DNA of 16,134 nucleotides from Caldilineaceae bacterium (GCA_012032975.1 JAAUPU010000005.1:1-16134); one strand, 5' to 3'. Counted from the first letter of the stretch, positions 1 to 7,501 are shown. The notes: a model not told the origin generated them from the sequence alone. Program-made: numbers and translations.

Positions 1-1
1 C

Positions 2-155
2 GAAGTCCACAGCGAAGCGGAGATCGAAGCTGTTTTGCCGCTTAAGCCGCGCGTTATCGGCGTCAATAATCGCAATCTAAAAACCTTTACCCTGTCGCTC
101 GACACCACCTTTGACCTTGTCCCAGGTCTAGTCGACGGCAAGCGCGTCATCGTCC
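2..155 (+). CDS. trpC: Indole-3-glycerol phosphate synthase (TrpC), internal/3' fragment
   Basis: TrpC closes the indole ring of indole-3-glycerol phosphate in tryptophan synthesis. Only about 50 residues are visible, reading in frame from base 2. They carry the TrpC signature VIGVNNRNLKTF (about 53-88), followed by LSLDTTFDLVPGL and the beta strand KRVIV. In the family this strand is followed at once by an (S/A)ESGI phosphate-binding motif; here that is replaced by QGSARSATT, and the frame then has no TrpC character although it stays open to 367. The 5' end lies outside the window. The missing ESGI motif and about 50 missing C-terminal residues mean this copy is truncated by a deletion, rearrangement or misassembly. 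The family call is firm; whether the gene is intact in the organism is open. Confidence 0.75.
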
Positions 156-558
156 AGGGCTCGGCAAGGTCGGCTACTACGCCGCCCTCCGCCTGCAGCA
201 GGCGGCGCGATTGGCCGATGTTGCGGCCGACAGTGGCGCCAGCGCAATCGTCGTGGGTCGGCCGCCTATCGCCGCGCTGCCACAGAAAGATGCTATCGCC
301 GAGGACGCCCCGCAGAGAATCGCATCGCTGCGCGGCGATCTCTTTGGGCCACTGGCATTTTCACTGATGTACGAGGCGCTTGTGGCGGTGGTCGATCTCG
401 ATCTGCCTGCGTGCGCATTGATCGCATGTGGGGGGATCCATACCGAGGCACAGGCGCGTGCCGCACTGGTCGCGGGGGCCAGCGCGGTGCAGATCGACAG
501 CGCGGTCTGGGTAGAGCCGGGGCTGCCTGGCCGGTTGGCGGAGGCGTTGAGGAGGTAG
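151..558 (+). CDS. Dihydroorotate dehydrogenase-like protein, C-terminal fragment
   Basis: This reading frame begins without a start codon, directly where TrpC similarity ends and one frame away from it. It ends in TAG at 556-558. Visible features are a helix/strand run ending in ASAIVVGRPP, then GDLFGPLAFSLMYEAL, then LIACGGIHTEAQARAALVAG followed by ASAVQIDSAVW. The CGGI phosphate-binding loop and the AGA.AVQ.D/G.A.W ending match the C-terminal half of the class 1 dihydroorotate dehydrogenase barrel (FMN-dependent pyrimidine synthesis). The N-terminal half with the catalytic loop is absent, so this fragment cannot work alone. It could also be a DHOD-like paralogue with another substrate. 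An in-frame GTG/ATG start is not convincing; the ATG at 211 lies inside the barrel. Confidence 0.6.
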   Translation, partial: RPGLGKVGYYAALRLQQAARLADVAADSGASAIVVGRPPIAALPQKDAIAEDAPQRIASLRGDLFGPLAFSLMYEALVAVVDLDLPACALIACGGIHTEAQARAALVAGASAVQIDSAVWVEPGLPGRLAEALRR

Positions 559-580
559 GGTGAGTGTGGCAGGGAGATTT

Positions 581-1734
581 CTACGCAAAGAGCGCCAATT
601 GTCGGTAGGGCTGCCGGCCATCCAAAAGCAGATAGGGCACGGCTTTGGCTGCGGTTGCGGATGCCAAAGCATGAAGCTGCGCCACGTCGGTCAGCTTGCG
701 AATTCCGCGGGCCTGGAGGATGGCGTCGGCTGCTTTGGGACCGATCCCAGGCACGCGCAGCAGCTCTAGCCGACTGGCTCGGTTCACCTCGACCGGGGCA
801 TCGCGCAGGTTTTTCTCGGCCCAAGCCTGTTTTGGATCGATGTCAAGAGGCAGCTTGGCCCCGCCGTCAAAGGCGAAATCTTCCACCTGCCAGCCATAAT
901 CGCGCAGCAGAAAGCCAGCCTGGTAGAGTCGAAACTCGCGAGTGAGCGACGACGCTGCCAAATTTTCGAAGGGCGTCTGGCTGACTGGATGAAATGAGGA
1001 GTAGTAGGCGCGCTTCAAACCCAATTGCTGGTAAAGCTTCTCGCTGGTCAGCAACAGTTCCAAGTCAGTGTCGCCCACTGCGCCGACCACGAACTGGGTC
1101 ACGACGCTGCTACGAATGCCCTCACGCTCGCGCAACTGGCTGATCCACTGCAAACGCTGGATCAGTTCGTTCCAGTAATCCTTCTTGGGCGCCAGCGCGC
1201 GCAGACGAGACTCAGTCGCTCCTTCCAGGTTGACCGAAACACGATCCGCCAACTGCATTGCGCGGCGGATCTGGTCGTATTCTGCGCCGGGCATGATCTT
1301 GAGATGGATATAGCCACGATAGCGGTGCTTGCGCCGCAGGATCTCCGCTGTGTCGATGATCTTGTCCTGGGTCGTGACGCTGCCTTTGATGATCCCAGAG
1401 GAGAGGAACAGCCCGTCGACAACTTTGGCCCGCGCCAGACTCTGGAAGGTGGTTGCCATTTCGTCGGGCGAAAAGGTAATGCGTTGGGTCTTGTTGCGCC
1501 CGGCGCGGAAGGGGCAATAGAAACAATCCCGTTCGCACGCCGTCGTGATCATCGCCTTGAGCACAGGTTTCTTGCCGCTGGGCGTGCTTACCTGGGAATG
1601 CACGGCAACGGCTTGGGCGCACGCGAGGCCCCGGCGCCCTCCTCCATCGGCTGGCTACCCGCCGGCTCGAAGCGCAAGGCGTCGTCAAAGAGGCTCAATT
1701 TCTGAAAAGCGTCTGGCGCTATTCTAAAATTCAT
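581..1734 (-). CDS. Radical SAM protein with C-terminal helix-hairpin-helix, putative DNA repair/modification (one frameshift)
   Basis: After repair of one frameshift the product is 384 aa. The N-terminus (ATG at 1734-1732, [16 protein letters not shown]) joins the main frame if one G is restored in the GGGG run at about 1630-1637. A radical SAM cluster motif CERDCFYC (C-x3-C-x2-C) lies at residues 67-74, followed by the partial TIM barrel including [17 protein letters not shown] and RVSVNLEG. At residues about 322-344 is an HhH motif, [16 protein letters not shown], a non-specific DNA-binding element. This architecture matches the radical SAM/HhH group annotated as putative DNA modification/repair proteins (TIGR03916-like); the reaction is unknown. 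No uracil-DNA glycosylase-like partner gene is adjacent. The promoter carries a LexA-type box and the mRNA is predicted to be leaderless. The 3' end is 22 bases from the convergent DHOD-like fragment. Family confident, function inferred. Confidence 0.85.
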
Positions 1735-1770
1735 GATCAAGAGTATACGAACATTTGTTCTCTTTGTCAA
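1735..1770 (-). promoter_or_regulatory. Sigma70-type promoter of the radical SAM gene, leaderless
   Basis: Read on the minus strand, TTGACA (1770-1765, exact consensus) is separated by exactly 17 bases from TATACT (1747-1742). Only seven bases lie between the -10 element and the ATG at 1734, so transcription should start at or one base from the start codon and the mRNA would lack a Shine-Dalgarno. This also fixes 1734 as the start over the upstream ATG at 1791, which would lie upstream of the promoter. Confidence 0.75.
1749..1760. promoter_or_regulatory. LexA-type SOS box (GAACATTTGTTC)
   Basis: The 12-bp site has perfect 5-bp arms, GAACA and TGTTC, around TT, and is preceded by C. It matches the Gram-positive LexA (Cheo box) pattern GAAC-N4-GTTC, with family consensus near CGAACATATGTTCG. 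It lies entirely within the 17-bp spacer between -35 and -10 of the radical SAM promoter, where a bound repressor would block RNA polymerase. It is 30 bp upstream of the divergent dtd start at 1790 and could affect that gene as well. No lexA gene is visible in the window, so binding is inferred. Confidence 0.65.
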
Positions 1771-1789
1771 AATAGAGGGGAGAATGCCC

Positions 1790-2239
1790 ATGCGGGCTGT
1801 TCTACAACGAGTAAGCGAGGCGAGCGTGCGCGTCGACGGCGATGCGGTGTGTCAGATTGGCGCAGGCTTTCTGGTGCTGTTGGGCATCACCCACAGTGAT
1901 GGAGAAGAAGAGGCCGCGCTCCTGGCGCGCAAGATCGTTGGGCTTCGGCTTTTCCAGGACACGGCTGGTAAAATGAATCTTGCCCTGGCGGATGTGGGCG
2001 GTGCGTTGCTGGTTGTCAGCCAGTTTACGCTCTATGGAAATGTGCGCAAGGGACGCCGACCCAGCTTCACCGATGCGGCCCGACCAGAGCAGGCAGAGCC
2101 GCTCTACCGACGTTTTTGCGAACTGCTTGCCGCCGAGGGCGCCGTCGTGCAGACGGGCGTCTTTCAAGCAGAGATGCAGGTCGCCCTGGTCAACGACGGC
2201 CCTGTGACCCTCTGGCTCGACACGGACGAATTACGCTAG
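1790..2239 (+). CDS. dtd: D-aminoacyl-tRNA deacylase (Dtd)
   Basis: Dtd hydrolyses D-amino acids (and glycine) mischarged on tRNA, a cytosolic proofreading step. The product is 149 aa, the normal length. It begins [17 protein letters not shown] as in the family and carries both active-site signatures: SQFTLYG at residues 77-83 and the GPVT cross-subunit motif at 137-140 ([12 protein letters not shown]). The ATG at 1790 was chosen because family members begin at this residue; GAGGGG at 1775-1780 is 9 bases upstream. An ATG at 1784 would add two residues and sits too close to that site. An open frame extends back to 1733 but overlaps the divergent promoter. It is probably cotranscribed with the unknown gene 27 bases downstream. 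Confidence 0.93.
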   Translation: MRAVLQRVSEASVRVDGDAVCQIGAGFLVLLGITHSDGEEEAALLARKIVGLRLFQDTAGKMNLALADVGGALLVVSQFTLYGNVRKGRRPSFTDAARPEQAEPLYRRFCELLAAEGAVVQTGVFQAEMQVALVNDGPVTLWLDTDELR

Positions 2240-2266
2240 CTGTTGTGTGAAAAGGAACGAGGAAAG

Positions 2267-2863
2267 ATGTCAAAGACTAGCTATGTCTTGGCGGAAGAGC
2301 CTGCAGTGGATCTGGCCATTGCGGAGGCGTTTGCAAACGAGCTTGAAGAGTATATCGTGGGGGAGAATCTATACCGAACGATGATCGTGCGCACACCGCG
2401 CTGGGACGAAAACTTGCAGATGACCGGCGGCGATCTCTTGACCCGGCTGCGCCGTTTGCAAGGCGAGCGGGCTTTGCTCGCGCCGGAAGACGAGACGCGT
2501 CTGGATGCCGTTCAGAAGCTTGCGGAGACCACAATTTACAGCCTGCGCAGCCGTTTTCACCAGCGGCTTCAGCGCGAGGCCAAGGCCCGCTTGAGCAGTC
2601 TGAAGTGGTTTCTGGACGATTGCGCCCAGGACACCCGGCGCTGCCGCGTCGAGTTCCCTTTCGAGATGCGCAATCGTCAGCGCATTGAAGAGATTCTGCG
2701 CGAGGTGGGCGACGAACTGTCGCCGGAACTGCGAGAACAACTCACTGCGATTGACAAACGCATCCGCGGTCTGACCCACAGCGCACCCTTCATCTGGGAT
2801 GAACGCCTAAAGGAGATCTTCCCACCCCATCCTTACTGGTATCTCTATGTGTTGCCGGCGTGA
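2267..2863 (+). CDS. Hypothetical protein, mostly helical, 198 aa
   Basis: No family is recognised. The ATG at 2267 has a good ribosome binding site, GAGGAAAG, just upstream; a TTG at 2243 in the same frame lacks one. The protein is soluble, with no signal peptide or membrane segment. It is charged and rich in predicted amphipathic helix: GDLLTRLRRLQGERALL, DAVQKLAETTIYSLRSRF and KARLSSLKWFLDDCAQD in the first two thirds, then EMRNRQRIEEILREVGDEL. It ends in an aromatic/proline tail, IFPPHPYWYLYVLPA. Codon use looks like its neighbours. It follows dtd by 27 bases in the same direction and ends 8 bases before the convergent hisN stop. The function is unknown; helical packing or protein binding is all that can be suggested. 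Confidence 0.8.
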   Translation: MSKTSYVLAEEPAVDLAIAEAFANELEEYIVGENLYRTMIVRTPRWDENLQMTGGDLLTRLRRLQGERALLAPEDETRLDAVQKLAETTIYSLRSRFHQRLQREAKARLSSLKWFLDDCAQDTRRCRVEFPFEMRNRQRIEEILREVGDELSPELREQLTAIDKRIRGLTHSAPFIWDERLKEIFPPHPYWYLYVLPA

Positions 2864-2871
2864 GCTGGACG

Positions 2872-3666
2872 TCAAGGATTCAGCCGGCGGATCACCTCGT
2901 CATGGATCGGACCAGCGGTCGCCACTGCGCCGCTGCCGCCGACCACGTCGTTGCCGTGCCAATCGGTGATCCTGCCGCCCGCTCCTTCGATGATGGGCAC
3001 GAGCGCCATCAAATCCCAGTCGTTGAGGATCGGATCGGTCATGATATCGGCGCCCCCGGTGGCCACCAGATAGTAGCCGTGGCAATCGCCCCAGTTGTTA
3101 TATCGTTGCACCTGCTGAGTAAGGCTTTCAAACGCAGGCCCATTTTGATGATTGAACACATTCCAGTGTGACGTATTCAGCAGGATCGCATCCTCCACCC
3201 GATCACAATGGCGCACGCGCACGGGCTTGCCATTGAGCCAGGTCGTATGCCCGTTGCCCACCAAAAAGTCATCCAGGATCGGGTGGTGGATCACGCCGAG
3301 AATTGGGCGACCGGCCTCCAACAGCGCGATCAACGTACCAAAAAGATAGCTGCCACTGACAAAGGCTTTGGTGCCGTCGATTGGATCGAGCACCCACTGA
3401 TAGTCTGCGTACGGCTGCGTGTGGCCATATTCCTCCCCCAGTATCCCATCATCTGGAAATCGTGCGCCGATCATCTCGCGCATGACCTCCTCGGCTTTGG
3501 TATCGGCGATGGTGACCGGCGAGCGATCTTCTTTCAGATCGACCTGATAGTCGGCGCGAAAGTACTGTTTGATGATGGCGGCGCTGGCATCCGCCAATTG
3601 CCGTGTAAAGGCGATCAATTCCTCAGAGTCAACCCAATGGGTGTTGGCTAGACGTTGCGATGTCAA
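2872..3666 (-). CDS. hisN: Histidinol-phosphatase, inositol monophosphatase family (HisN type)
   Basis: The 264-aa protein belongs to the Mg-dependent inositol monophosphatase superfamily. Metal-binding motifs are GEEYG (77-81), WVLDPIDGTKAF (91-102) and DWDLMALVPIIEGAGG (216-231), preceded by SPVTIADTKAEE (49-60). The ILGEEYG, IDGTKAF and YNNWGDCHGY features and the length fit the HisN group, which makes L-histidinol in histidine synthesis. A related sugar- or nucleotide-phosphate phosphatase cannot be excluded. The start is a TTG (3666-3664) that overlaps the TGA of the upstream TPR gene as TTGA; no ATG lies near the N-terminus, so translational coupling is likely. No other his gene is in the window. 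Confidence 0.82.
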   Translation of the reverse strand: MTSQRLANTHWVDSEELIAFTRQLADASAAIIKQYFRADYQVDLKEDRSPVTIADTKAEEVMREMIGARFPDDGILGEEYGHTQPYADYQWVLDPIDGTKAFVSGSYLFGTLIALLEAGRPILGVIHHPILDDFLVGNGHTTWLNGKPVRVRHCDRVEDAILLNTSHWNVFNHQNGPAFESLTQQVQRYNNWGDCHGYYLVATGGADIMTDPILNDWDLMALVPIIEGAGGRITDWHGNDVVGGSGAVATAGPIHDEVIRRLNP

Positions 3667-4850
3667 GGGTCAGTCGGCTCCGTTTCCAGCGAAACGCTGA
3701 CGCTGGCTGGTTGATCGAAGTATTCGCCGATCTGCGCGAGCTTCTCTTCGTCGAGCATTGTCTGGCAGAAATACCAAAGATGCTTCGGCAAATTGGCGCC
3801 GTAGGCCAGCGCACGTCCTTGGAGCCGACTGAGCCGAAAGTTGGAGATGGCGGATGTCATTTCATTGCGGACGGCCCAGCCCAAACCAGCCAGGTAGAAG
3901 ACTGTCCAATCGGACCCTTCTGAATCTCGAATTGCCTCCAACACTGCGCCCAACGCGGCGCCCTCTTTGTCACCCAAATAATAGTTGGCCAGCAGATACT
4001 CGAAAGTCTCGGTCTCCATCTTCTTGGCTTTCGCCGCCACGCTCCACTCGCGTTCGGCCGCGCTCTTGTCGCCTCGGTTGTGGAGCGAGATACCGCGCCA
4101 CAGATGCACCCGAGTCGGATGTTCCTGATCCTTGACCAGCAAGGGCAACGCGGCTTCGTCCTGGCCAGCGCGGATCAGACGGGTGTAAGCAAACTGGGGA
4201 CTTCGCGCTTGTAGTCCATCCAGCGCCATCGCCTGCTGGTACGCATCGATACCCTCTTGCCATTGCCGCCGGTGGAATGAGAGCGCCGCCTGCAACGTCA
4301 GCACTTGGGCCCGATCCTCGTTTGCATCCGAGGATTGATCGTCCGCGTGCCACTTTTCGTCTACCATCGCTCGCATCTGATCCAACACGGTCTCGGCCTC
4401 ATCCGATCTGTCCACCTCCATATATTCGCTCGCGATGCGCGCCCACAGACCCAGTCCCTCCCGAGACTCGGCCATGCTGCGCAGGATTGCAATGCCCTCG
4501 TCAATCCGGCCAGCCATGAGAAGCATCTCACCTTCGCGATGCTGCCAGGCCACAGCGTTTTCCGCATCAAACTCCTGGAGAAGCTGGATGATCGATATTG
4601 ATTCATCGTATCGACCGCGCATGGCGAAGTAGCTCTGTAGATCGCTGGCCGCGATGCGCAGTATTCGATCCAGCCTGCCATCGCTGGCCGCGCGCAGGTT
4701 CGCCGCCATCGCGGTGAGACGGGTGACAAGCTTTTCGTAAATGGGGATGGCCTTGTCGTTCTGGTTGGTGGCCAACATCTGCGCTTGATCCAGCAGGTCT
4801 TCCCAACTGCCCTTGATCGCCGGCAGGCTTCCCGCATCGTTATTGCTCAT
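3663..4850 (-). CDS. TPR-like repeat protein, cytosolic, 395 aa
   Basis: The protein starts at ATG 4850 with a strong AAGGAG site six bases upstream. It has no signal peptide and consists of helical pairs typical of degenerate tetratricopeptide repeats. Examples are ESISIIQLLQEFDAENAVAW, EGIAILRSMAESREGLGLWA, QEGIDAYQQAMALDGL and LWRGISLHNRGDKSAAEREW. TPRs are protein-binding scaffolds; no enzymatic domain is visible. The tail (residues about 375-395) is acidic, with no membrane segment. Its stop overlaps the hisN start, so the two are translated from one mRNA. Whether it acts on HisN is unknown. The call to a TPR superhelix is fairly safe, the role is not known. Confidence 0.8.
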   Translation of the reverse strand: MSNNDAGSLPAIKGSWEDLLDQAQMLATNQNDKAIPIYEKLVTRLTAMAANLRAASDGRLDRILRIAASDLQSYFAMRGRYDESISIIQLLQEFDAENAVAWQHREGEMLLMAGRIDEGIAILRSMAESREGLGLWARIASEYMEVDRSDEAETVLDQMRAMVDEKWHADDQSSDANEDRAQVLTLQAALSFHRRQWQEGIDAYQQAMALDGLQARSPQFAYTRLIRAGQDEAALPLLVKDQEHPTRVHLWRGISLHNRGDKSAAEREWSVAAKAKKMETETFEYLLANYYLGDKEGAALGAVLEAIRDSEGSDWTVFYLAGLGWAVRNEMTSAISNFRLSRLQGRALAYGANLPKHLWYFCQTMLDEEKLAQIGEYFDQPASVSVSLETEPTDP

Positions 4851-4913
4851 CGTCAGCTCCTTACCTTTATGGTCTCCATGACTTCAACAGCGCTCCAGTC
4901 ACTTGCTTGAACA

Positions 4914-4946
4914 TGAAAGATCAGGCTCCTGATGGAAGCCTGATCT
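4914..4946 (-). terminator. Hairpin terminator behind the chelatase gene
   Basis: A perfect 10-bp inverted repeat, AGATCAGGCT (4918-4927) and AGCCTGATCT (4937-4946), with a 9-nt loop, begins 32 bases after the chelatase stop. On the minus strand the stem is followed by TTTCAT, a short U-run, so termination strength is probably moderate. It lies between the chelatase gene and the TPR-hisN pair and could partly separate their transcription. Confidence 0.55.
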
Positions 4947-4978
4947 GTAGAACGTTCCAACTGCAAACCGCTCGACCT

Positions 4979-7044
4979 CTAGCCGTCGATCTCGCGTTTC
5001 ACTGTGGAAAGCAGCGTGTCGGCCCGCAGTTCCGGCAGATTGTAGCAGGCGCCGCCCAGCGCGATGGCCAGCTTCTGGGCCAGCCCACGGTCGAAGGCCG
5101 CATGTTCCATGTTGACGACGATGGAGCGCATCTGCGCCTGCTCGAAGAGATCTGCGATGCGGTTCGACTCTTCCTGGGCTGGCATACCGGTCATGCTCAC
5201 GTTGCCTGCACCATCGGTCAACAGGATCATCAACGGACGCTGTTCGGAATCGCGGCGGCGGGCGTTTTCAAGCACCTGCCAGGCCAAGTAGAGGCCGCTG
5301 CTCAACGGTGTCTTGCCGCCGACGGGCAGATCTTGCAGCGCCTTCTGGGCGAGATCGACGCTGTTGGTGGGCGGCAGCACCAGCCGCGCCCGGTCACGCT
5401 GAAAGACGATCAGCCCCACCTGGTCGCGTCGCTGGTACGCATCGACGAGCAGGCTGAAGATCGCGCCTTGGTAGCTTCCATACGTTCGCTCGCGGCCATG
5501 GACCAACTGGCGTCCACCACGAACAGGATCAGATTGCCGGTGCGCCGCACGCGCACTTTGCGCTGCAAGTCCGACTTGTGGAGCTTGAGCGCAAGGTCGT
5601 TGGTCTCTGTCTCGTGGCGCTGGCGTTGATAGGGCGCAGCTGCGCGCAGCGTGGCGTCGAATGCGATGTCCTCGGGTCGGCTGCCGGCGGGACGCGCTTT
5701 GATATAGCGTCCACGCTTGCGTTCCGTACGCGTGTACGAGCGCTTGCCGGCCCGTTCGCGGGTCATCTTGTCCAGAGGCGTGTCGAAGCGTTTGGCCTCG
5801 AAAGTGTCTCCGACCTGAATTGGCTTGCGAGCGCCCTTGTCGTCGCCGGGCGATGAGCTTTGCTGGGGCGATGAGTCTGGCTGGGCGACGCCGCCTTCGC
5901 CAGCTTCGGCGGCATCGCTCACATCAGACTCATCGCCCTCTATGCTTTTTTTTGGTCTGCCGATGCGCTTCCGTCTGCCTCGACCGTCTCTTCATCCTCG
6001 CCGGTAGCTTCTTCAGCCTCGGCGCGCGCTGGCGCATATTGGTCTGGAGCTGGTCTGGATTCAAGGCTGAATCCTGGAAAGGCTGCTTCTTCATGCGATG
6101 GGGCAACGCCAACTCGGCGGCCAAGAGGATGTCGCGGTCGTTGATCTCCAGACGCCCGTCGTAGGCGGCCTGTGCGCGCGCTGTGCGCAGGATCACGATG
6201 TCGGCGCGGTGGCCGTCTACCTTGAAGCTGGAAGTCAAGGCGGCGATGGTGTAGAGGTCTTTGTCGCTGTACTTGACCAAGTCGTAACGCTGCCGTGCGC
6301 CGATGATGCGGTCGCTCTCGTCGCTCTCTGCACGATCATAGGCTGCGGCAAAACCATCTGGATCCTGTTCAAAGTAGATGCGACGGCGCAAGATCTCGAC
6401 GCGGTCGGTGGCATCGGTCAAGCCGACCACATCGACCGCATGGGCAAAACGGTCGAGCAATTGGGGGCGCAGGTCGCCTTCTTCTGGGTTCATCGAGCCG
6501 ACCAGCACAAAACGCGCCGGGTGCTGAAAGCTGATACCCTCGCGCTCGACCACGTTGATCCCCATCGCGGCGCTGTCCAAGAGCAGGTCCACGACGTGGT
6601 CGTCAAGGAGGTTGACCTCATCGACATAGAGCACGCCCCGGTTGGCCGCGGCAGGATGCCCGGCTCGAAATGGCGCTCGCCGATCTGGATTGCCTTTTCG
6701 ATGTCGAGGGTGCCGACGACCCGATCTTCGGTTGCGCTGACCGGCAAGTCGACGAAAGGCGTCGTACGGTAGACCGGGGGCAACTGACCTTCGTTGGCCA
6801 TTCGTCTGCGGCACTCGTCGCAGAAGAGGTCTGGCCGGTTGGGGTCGCAGCTAAATCGGCAATTCTCCACGACCTCCAGGCTGGGCAGGAGCGCAGCCAA
6901 CGCACGGGCCGCGGTGGACTTGGCCGTGCCTCGCTCACCACGAATCAAGACGCCGCCGATCTGCGGGTTGATCGCGTTCAGGATCAAGGCGCGTTTCATG
7001 CGCTCTTGACCGACAATTGCGGTAAAAGGATAAGTTAGTCGCAT
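4979..7044 (-). CDS. Fused ChlI-ChlD-type metal chelatase ATPase (Mg/Co chelatase subunit), four frameshifts
   Basis: After four single-base repairs the product is about 689 aa. The N-terminal AAA+ part has [14 protein letters not shown], Walker [10 protein letters not shown] (residues 36-44), a Cys cluster C62/C66/C75/C78, Walker B VLYVDEV (about 138-144) and [18 protein letters not shown] long acidic linker rich in E, D, S and Q follows. The C-terminal von Willebrand A domain has MIDAS motif DASWSMA (codons about 5495-5515), [10 protein letters not shown] and ILLTDGAG. Such subunits power insertion of Mg2+ or Co2+ into tetrapyrroles with a large H/CobN-type subunit, which is not in the window; the metal cannot be decided. 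One base is missing at about 6650 (restores [12 protein letters not shown]), about 6030-6065 (linker), in the A8 run at 5945-5952, and about 5466 (restores KGAIFSLL). ATG 7044 has GAAGGA six bases upstream; ATG 7080 is the alternative and lacks a site. Confidence 0.85.
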
Positions 7045-7224
7045 GTCGAGTCCTTCGATCGTTGGTTTCGGCGTGCTCATCGATATCCAACAAGATCCCA
7101 GCAACCAGCCGAAAGTTGTCGCCAGCGCCGTCCAGCCCTTTCGGCCTGGGACCGAAGCCTTCGAAACGCGATCCTGTTGCAATGGCAGCAAGGGCGAAGC
7201 GTGCTTCGCCCTTGCCATCACCTC
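7045..7224 (-). promoter_or_regulatory. Long leader of the chelatase gene with a strong hairpin at 7188-7215
   Basis: Within the predicted 5' UTR, GCAAGGGCGAAGC (7188-7200) and its exact complement (7203-7215) form a 13-bp stem around two bases, in practice a small loop. Outer bases can extend it with a bulge (ATG/CAT). A weaker TTCGG/CCGAA hairpin lies closer to the gene, around 7140-7156. No T-run follows either, so they are not simple terminators. I found no match to cobalamin, Mg (M-box), TPP, THF or c-di-GMP riboswitch cores. It may be an RNA stability element, an attenuator part or a dispersed repeat. An in-frame extension of the chelatase back to 7260 is possible but has no family similarity. 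Confidence 0.4.
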
Positions 7225-7230
7225 TGGTCC

Positions 7231-7260
7231 ATTATATACGAGGGTAGACGGCGAAAACAA
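7231..7260 (-). promoter_or_regulatory. Probable sigma70 promoter of the chelatase gene
   Basis: On the minus strand a consensus TATAAT (7236-7231) is preceded, after 18 bases, by TTGTTT (7260-7255). The predicted start near 7224 gives a leader of about 180 nt before the ATG at 7044. Confidence 0.5.
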
Positions 7261-7268
7261 AAGATAGG

Positions 7269-7297
7269 TTGTAGTTTCGGTCTTGGCGCACTAAAAT
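7269..7297 (+). promoter_or_regulatory. Possible housekeeping promoter upstream of the sigma gene
   Basis: TTGTAG (7269-7274), 17 bases, then TAAAAT (7292-7297). This is a reasonable sigma70 match that could give basal expression of the sigma operon, upstream of the ECF-type site at 7324. Confidence 0.35.
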
Positions 7298-7323
7298 AGC
7301 CTTGTCCCTTAAAATGCCATCGG

Positions 7324-7349
7324 TGAAACTTTTGCTTGGGCGCTGCGTA
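7324..7349 (+). promoter_or_regulatory. ECF (sigma-W-like) promoter, TGAAAC-N16-CGTA
   Basis: TGAAAC at 7324-7329 and CGTA at 7346-7349 are separated by exactly 16 bases, the pattern known for Bacillus sigma-W and related ECF sigma factors. It lies about 150 bases upstream of an ECF sigma gene in the right orientation, as expected for autoregulation. The core elements have 10 specified bases, so chance is possible but unlikely at this position. Confidence 0.6.
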
Positions 7350-7400
7350 ATGCTAATCATCGACCGACGCAGAGGTTTCGGAAAGTCAATCGCCCCCTGG

Positions 7401-7428
7401 CAGAGAGATCGAACCAGAGAGATCGAGC
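7401..7428 (+). repeat. Tandem 14-bp repeat in the sigma gene leader
   Basis: Two adjacent 14-mers, CAGAGAGATCGAAC (7401-7414) and CAGAGAGATCGAGC (7415-7428), differ at one base. A degenerate third copy may follow at 7429-7440. They lie in the 5' UTR downstream of the ECF-type promoter; no function is evident. Confidence 0.5.
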
Positions 7429-7501
7429 CAGGCAGCGAGCCACCGGCAGCAGGCATTTGCCGCAACAAGCCGGAGAACATTGACGCAGGATCACATCGAC
7501 G

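Noticed and set aside
1025..1705. 226-aa open frame on the plus strand opposite the radical SAM gene
   Set aside because: It is antisense to conserved radical SAM motifs and has no family-like features.
1588..1791. Separate 67-aa gene upstream of the radical SAM frame
   Set aside because: From 1734 it supplies the expected N-terminus of the radical SAM protein, so it is part of that frameshifted gene.
4949..4958. GAACGTTC as a second LexA box
   Set aside because: It lacks the four-base spacer between half-sites and is not placed in a recognisable promoter.
6098..6772. 224-aa open frame on the plus strand opposite the chelatase gene
   Set aside because: It mirrors the AAA+ coding strand and shows no independent domain or ribosome site.
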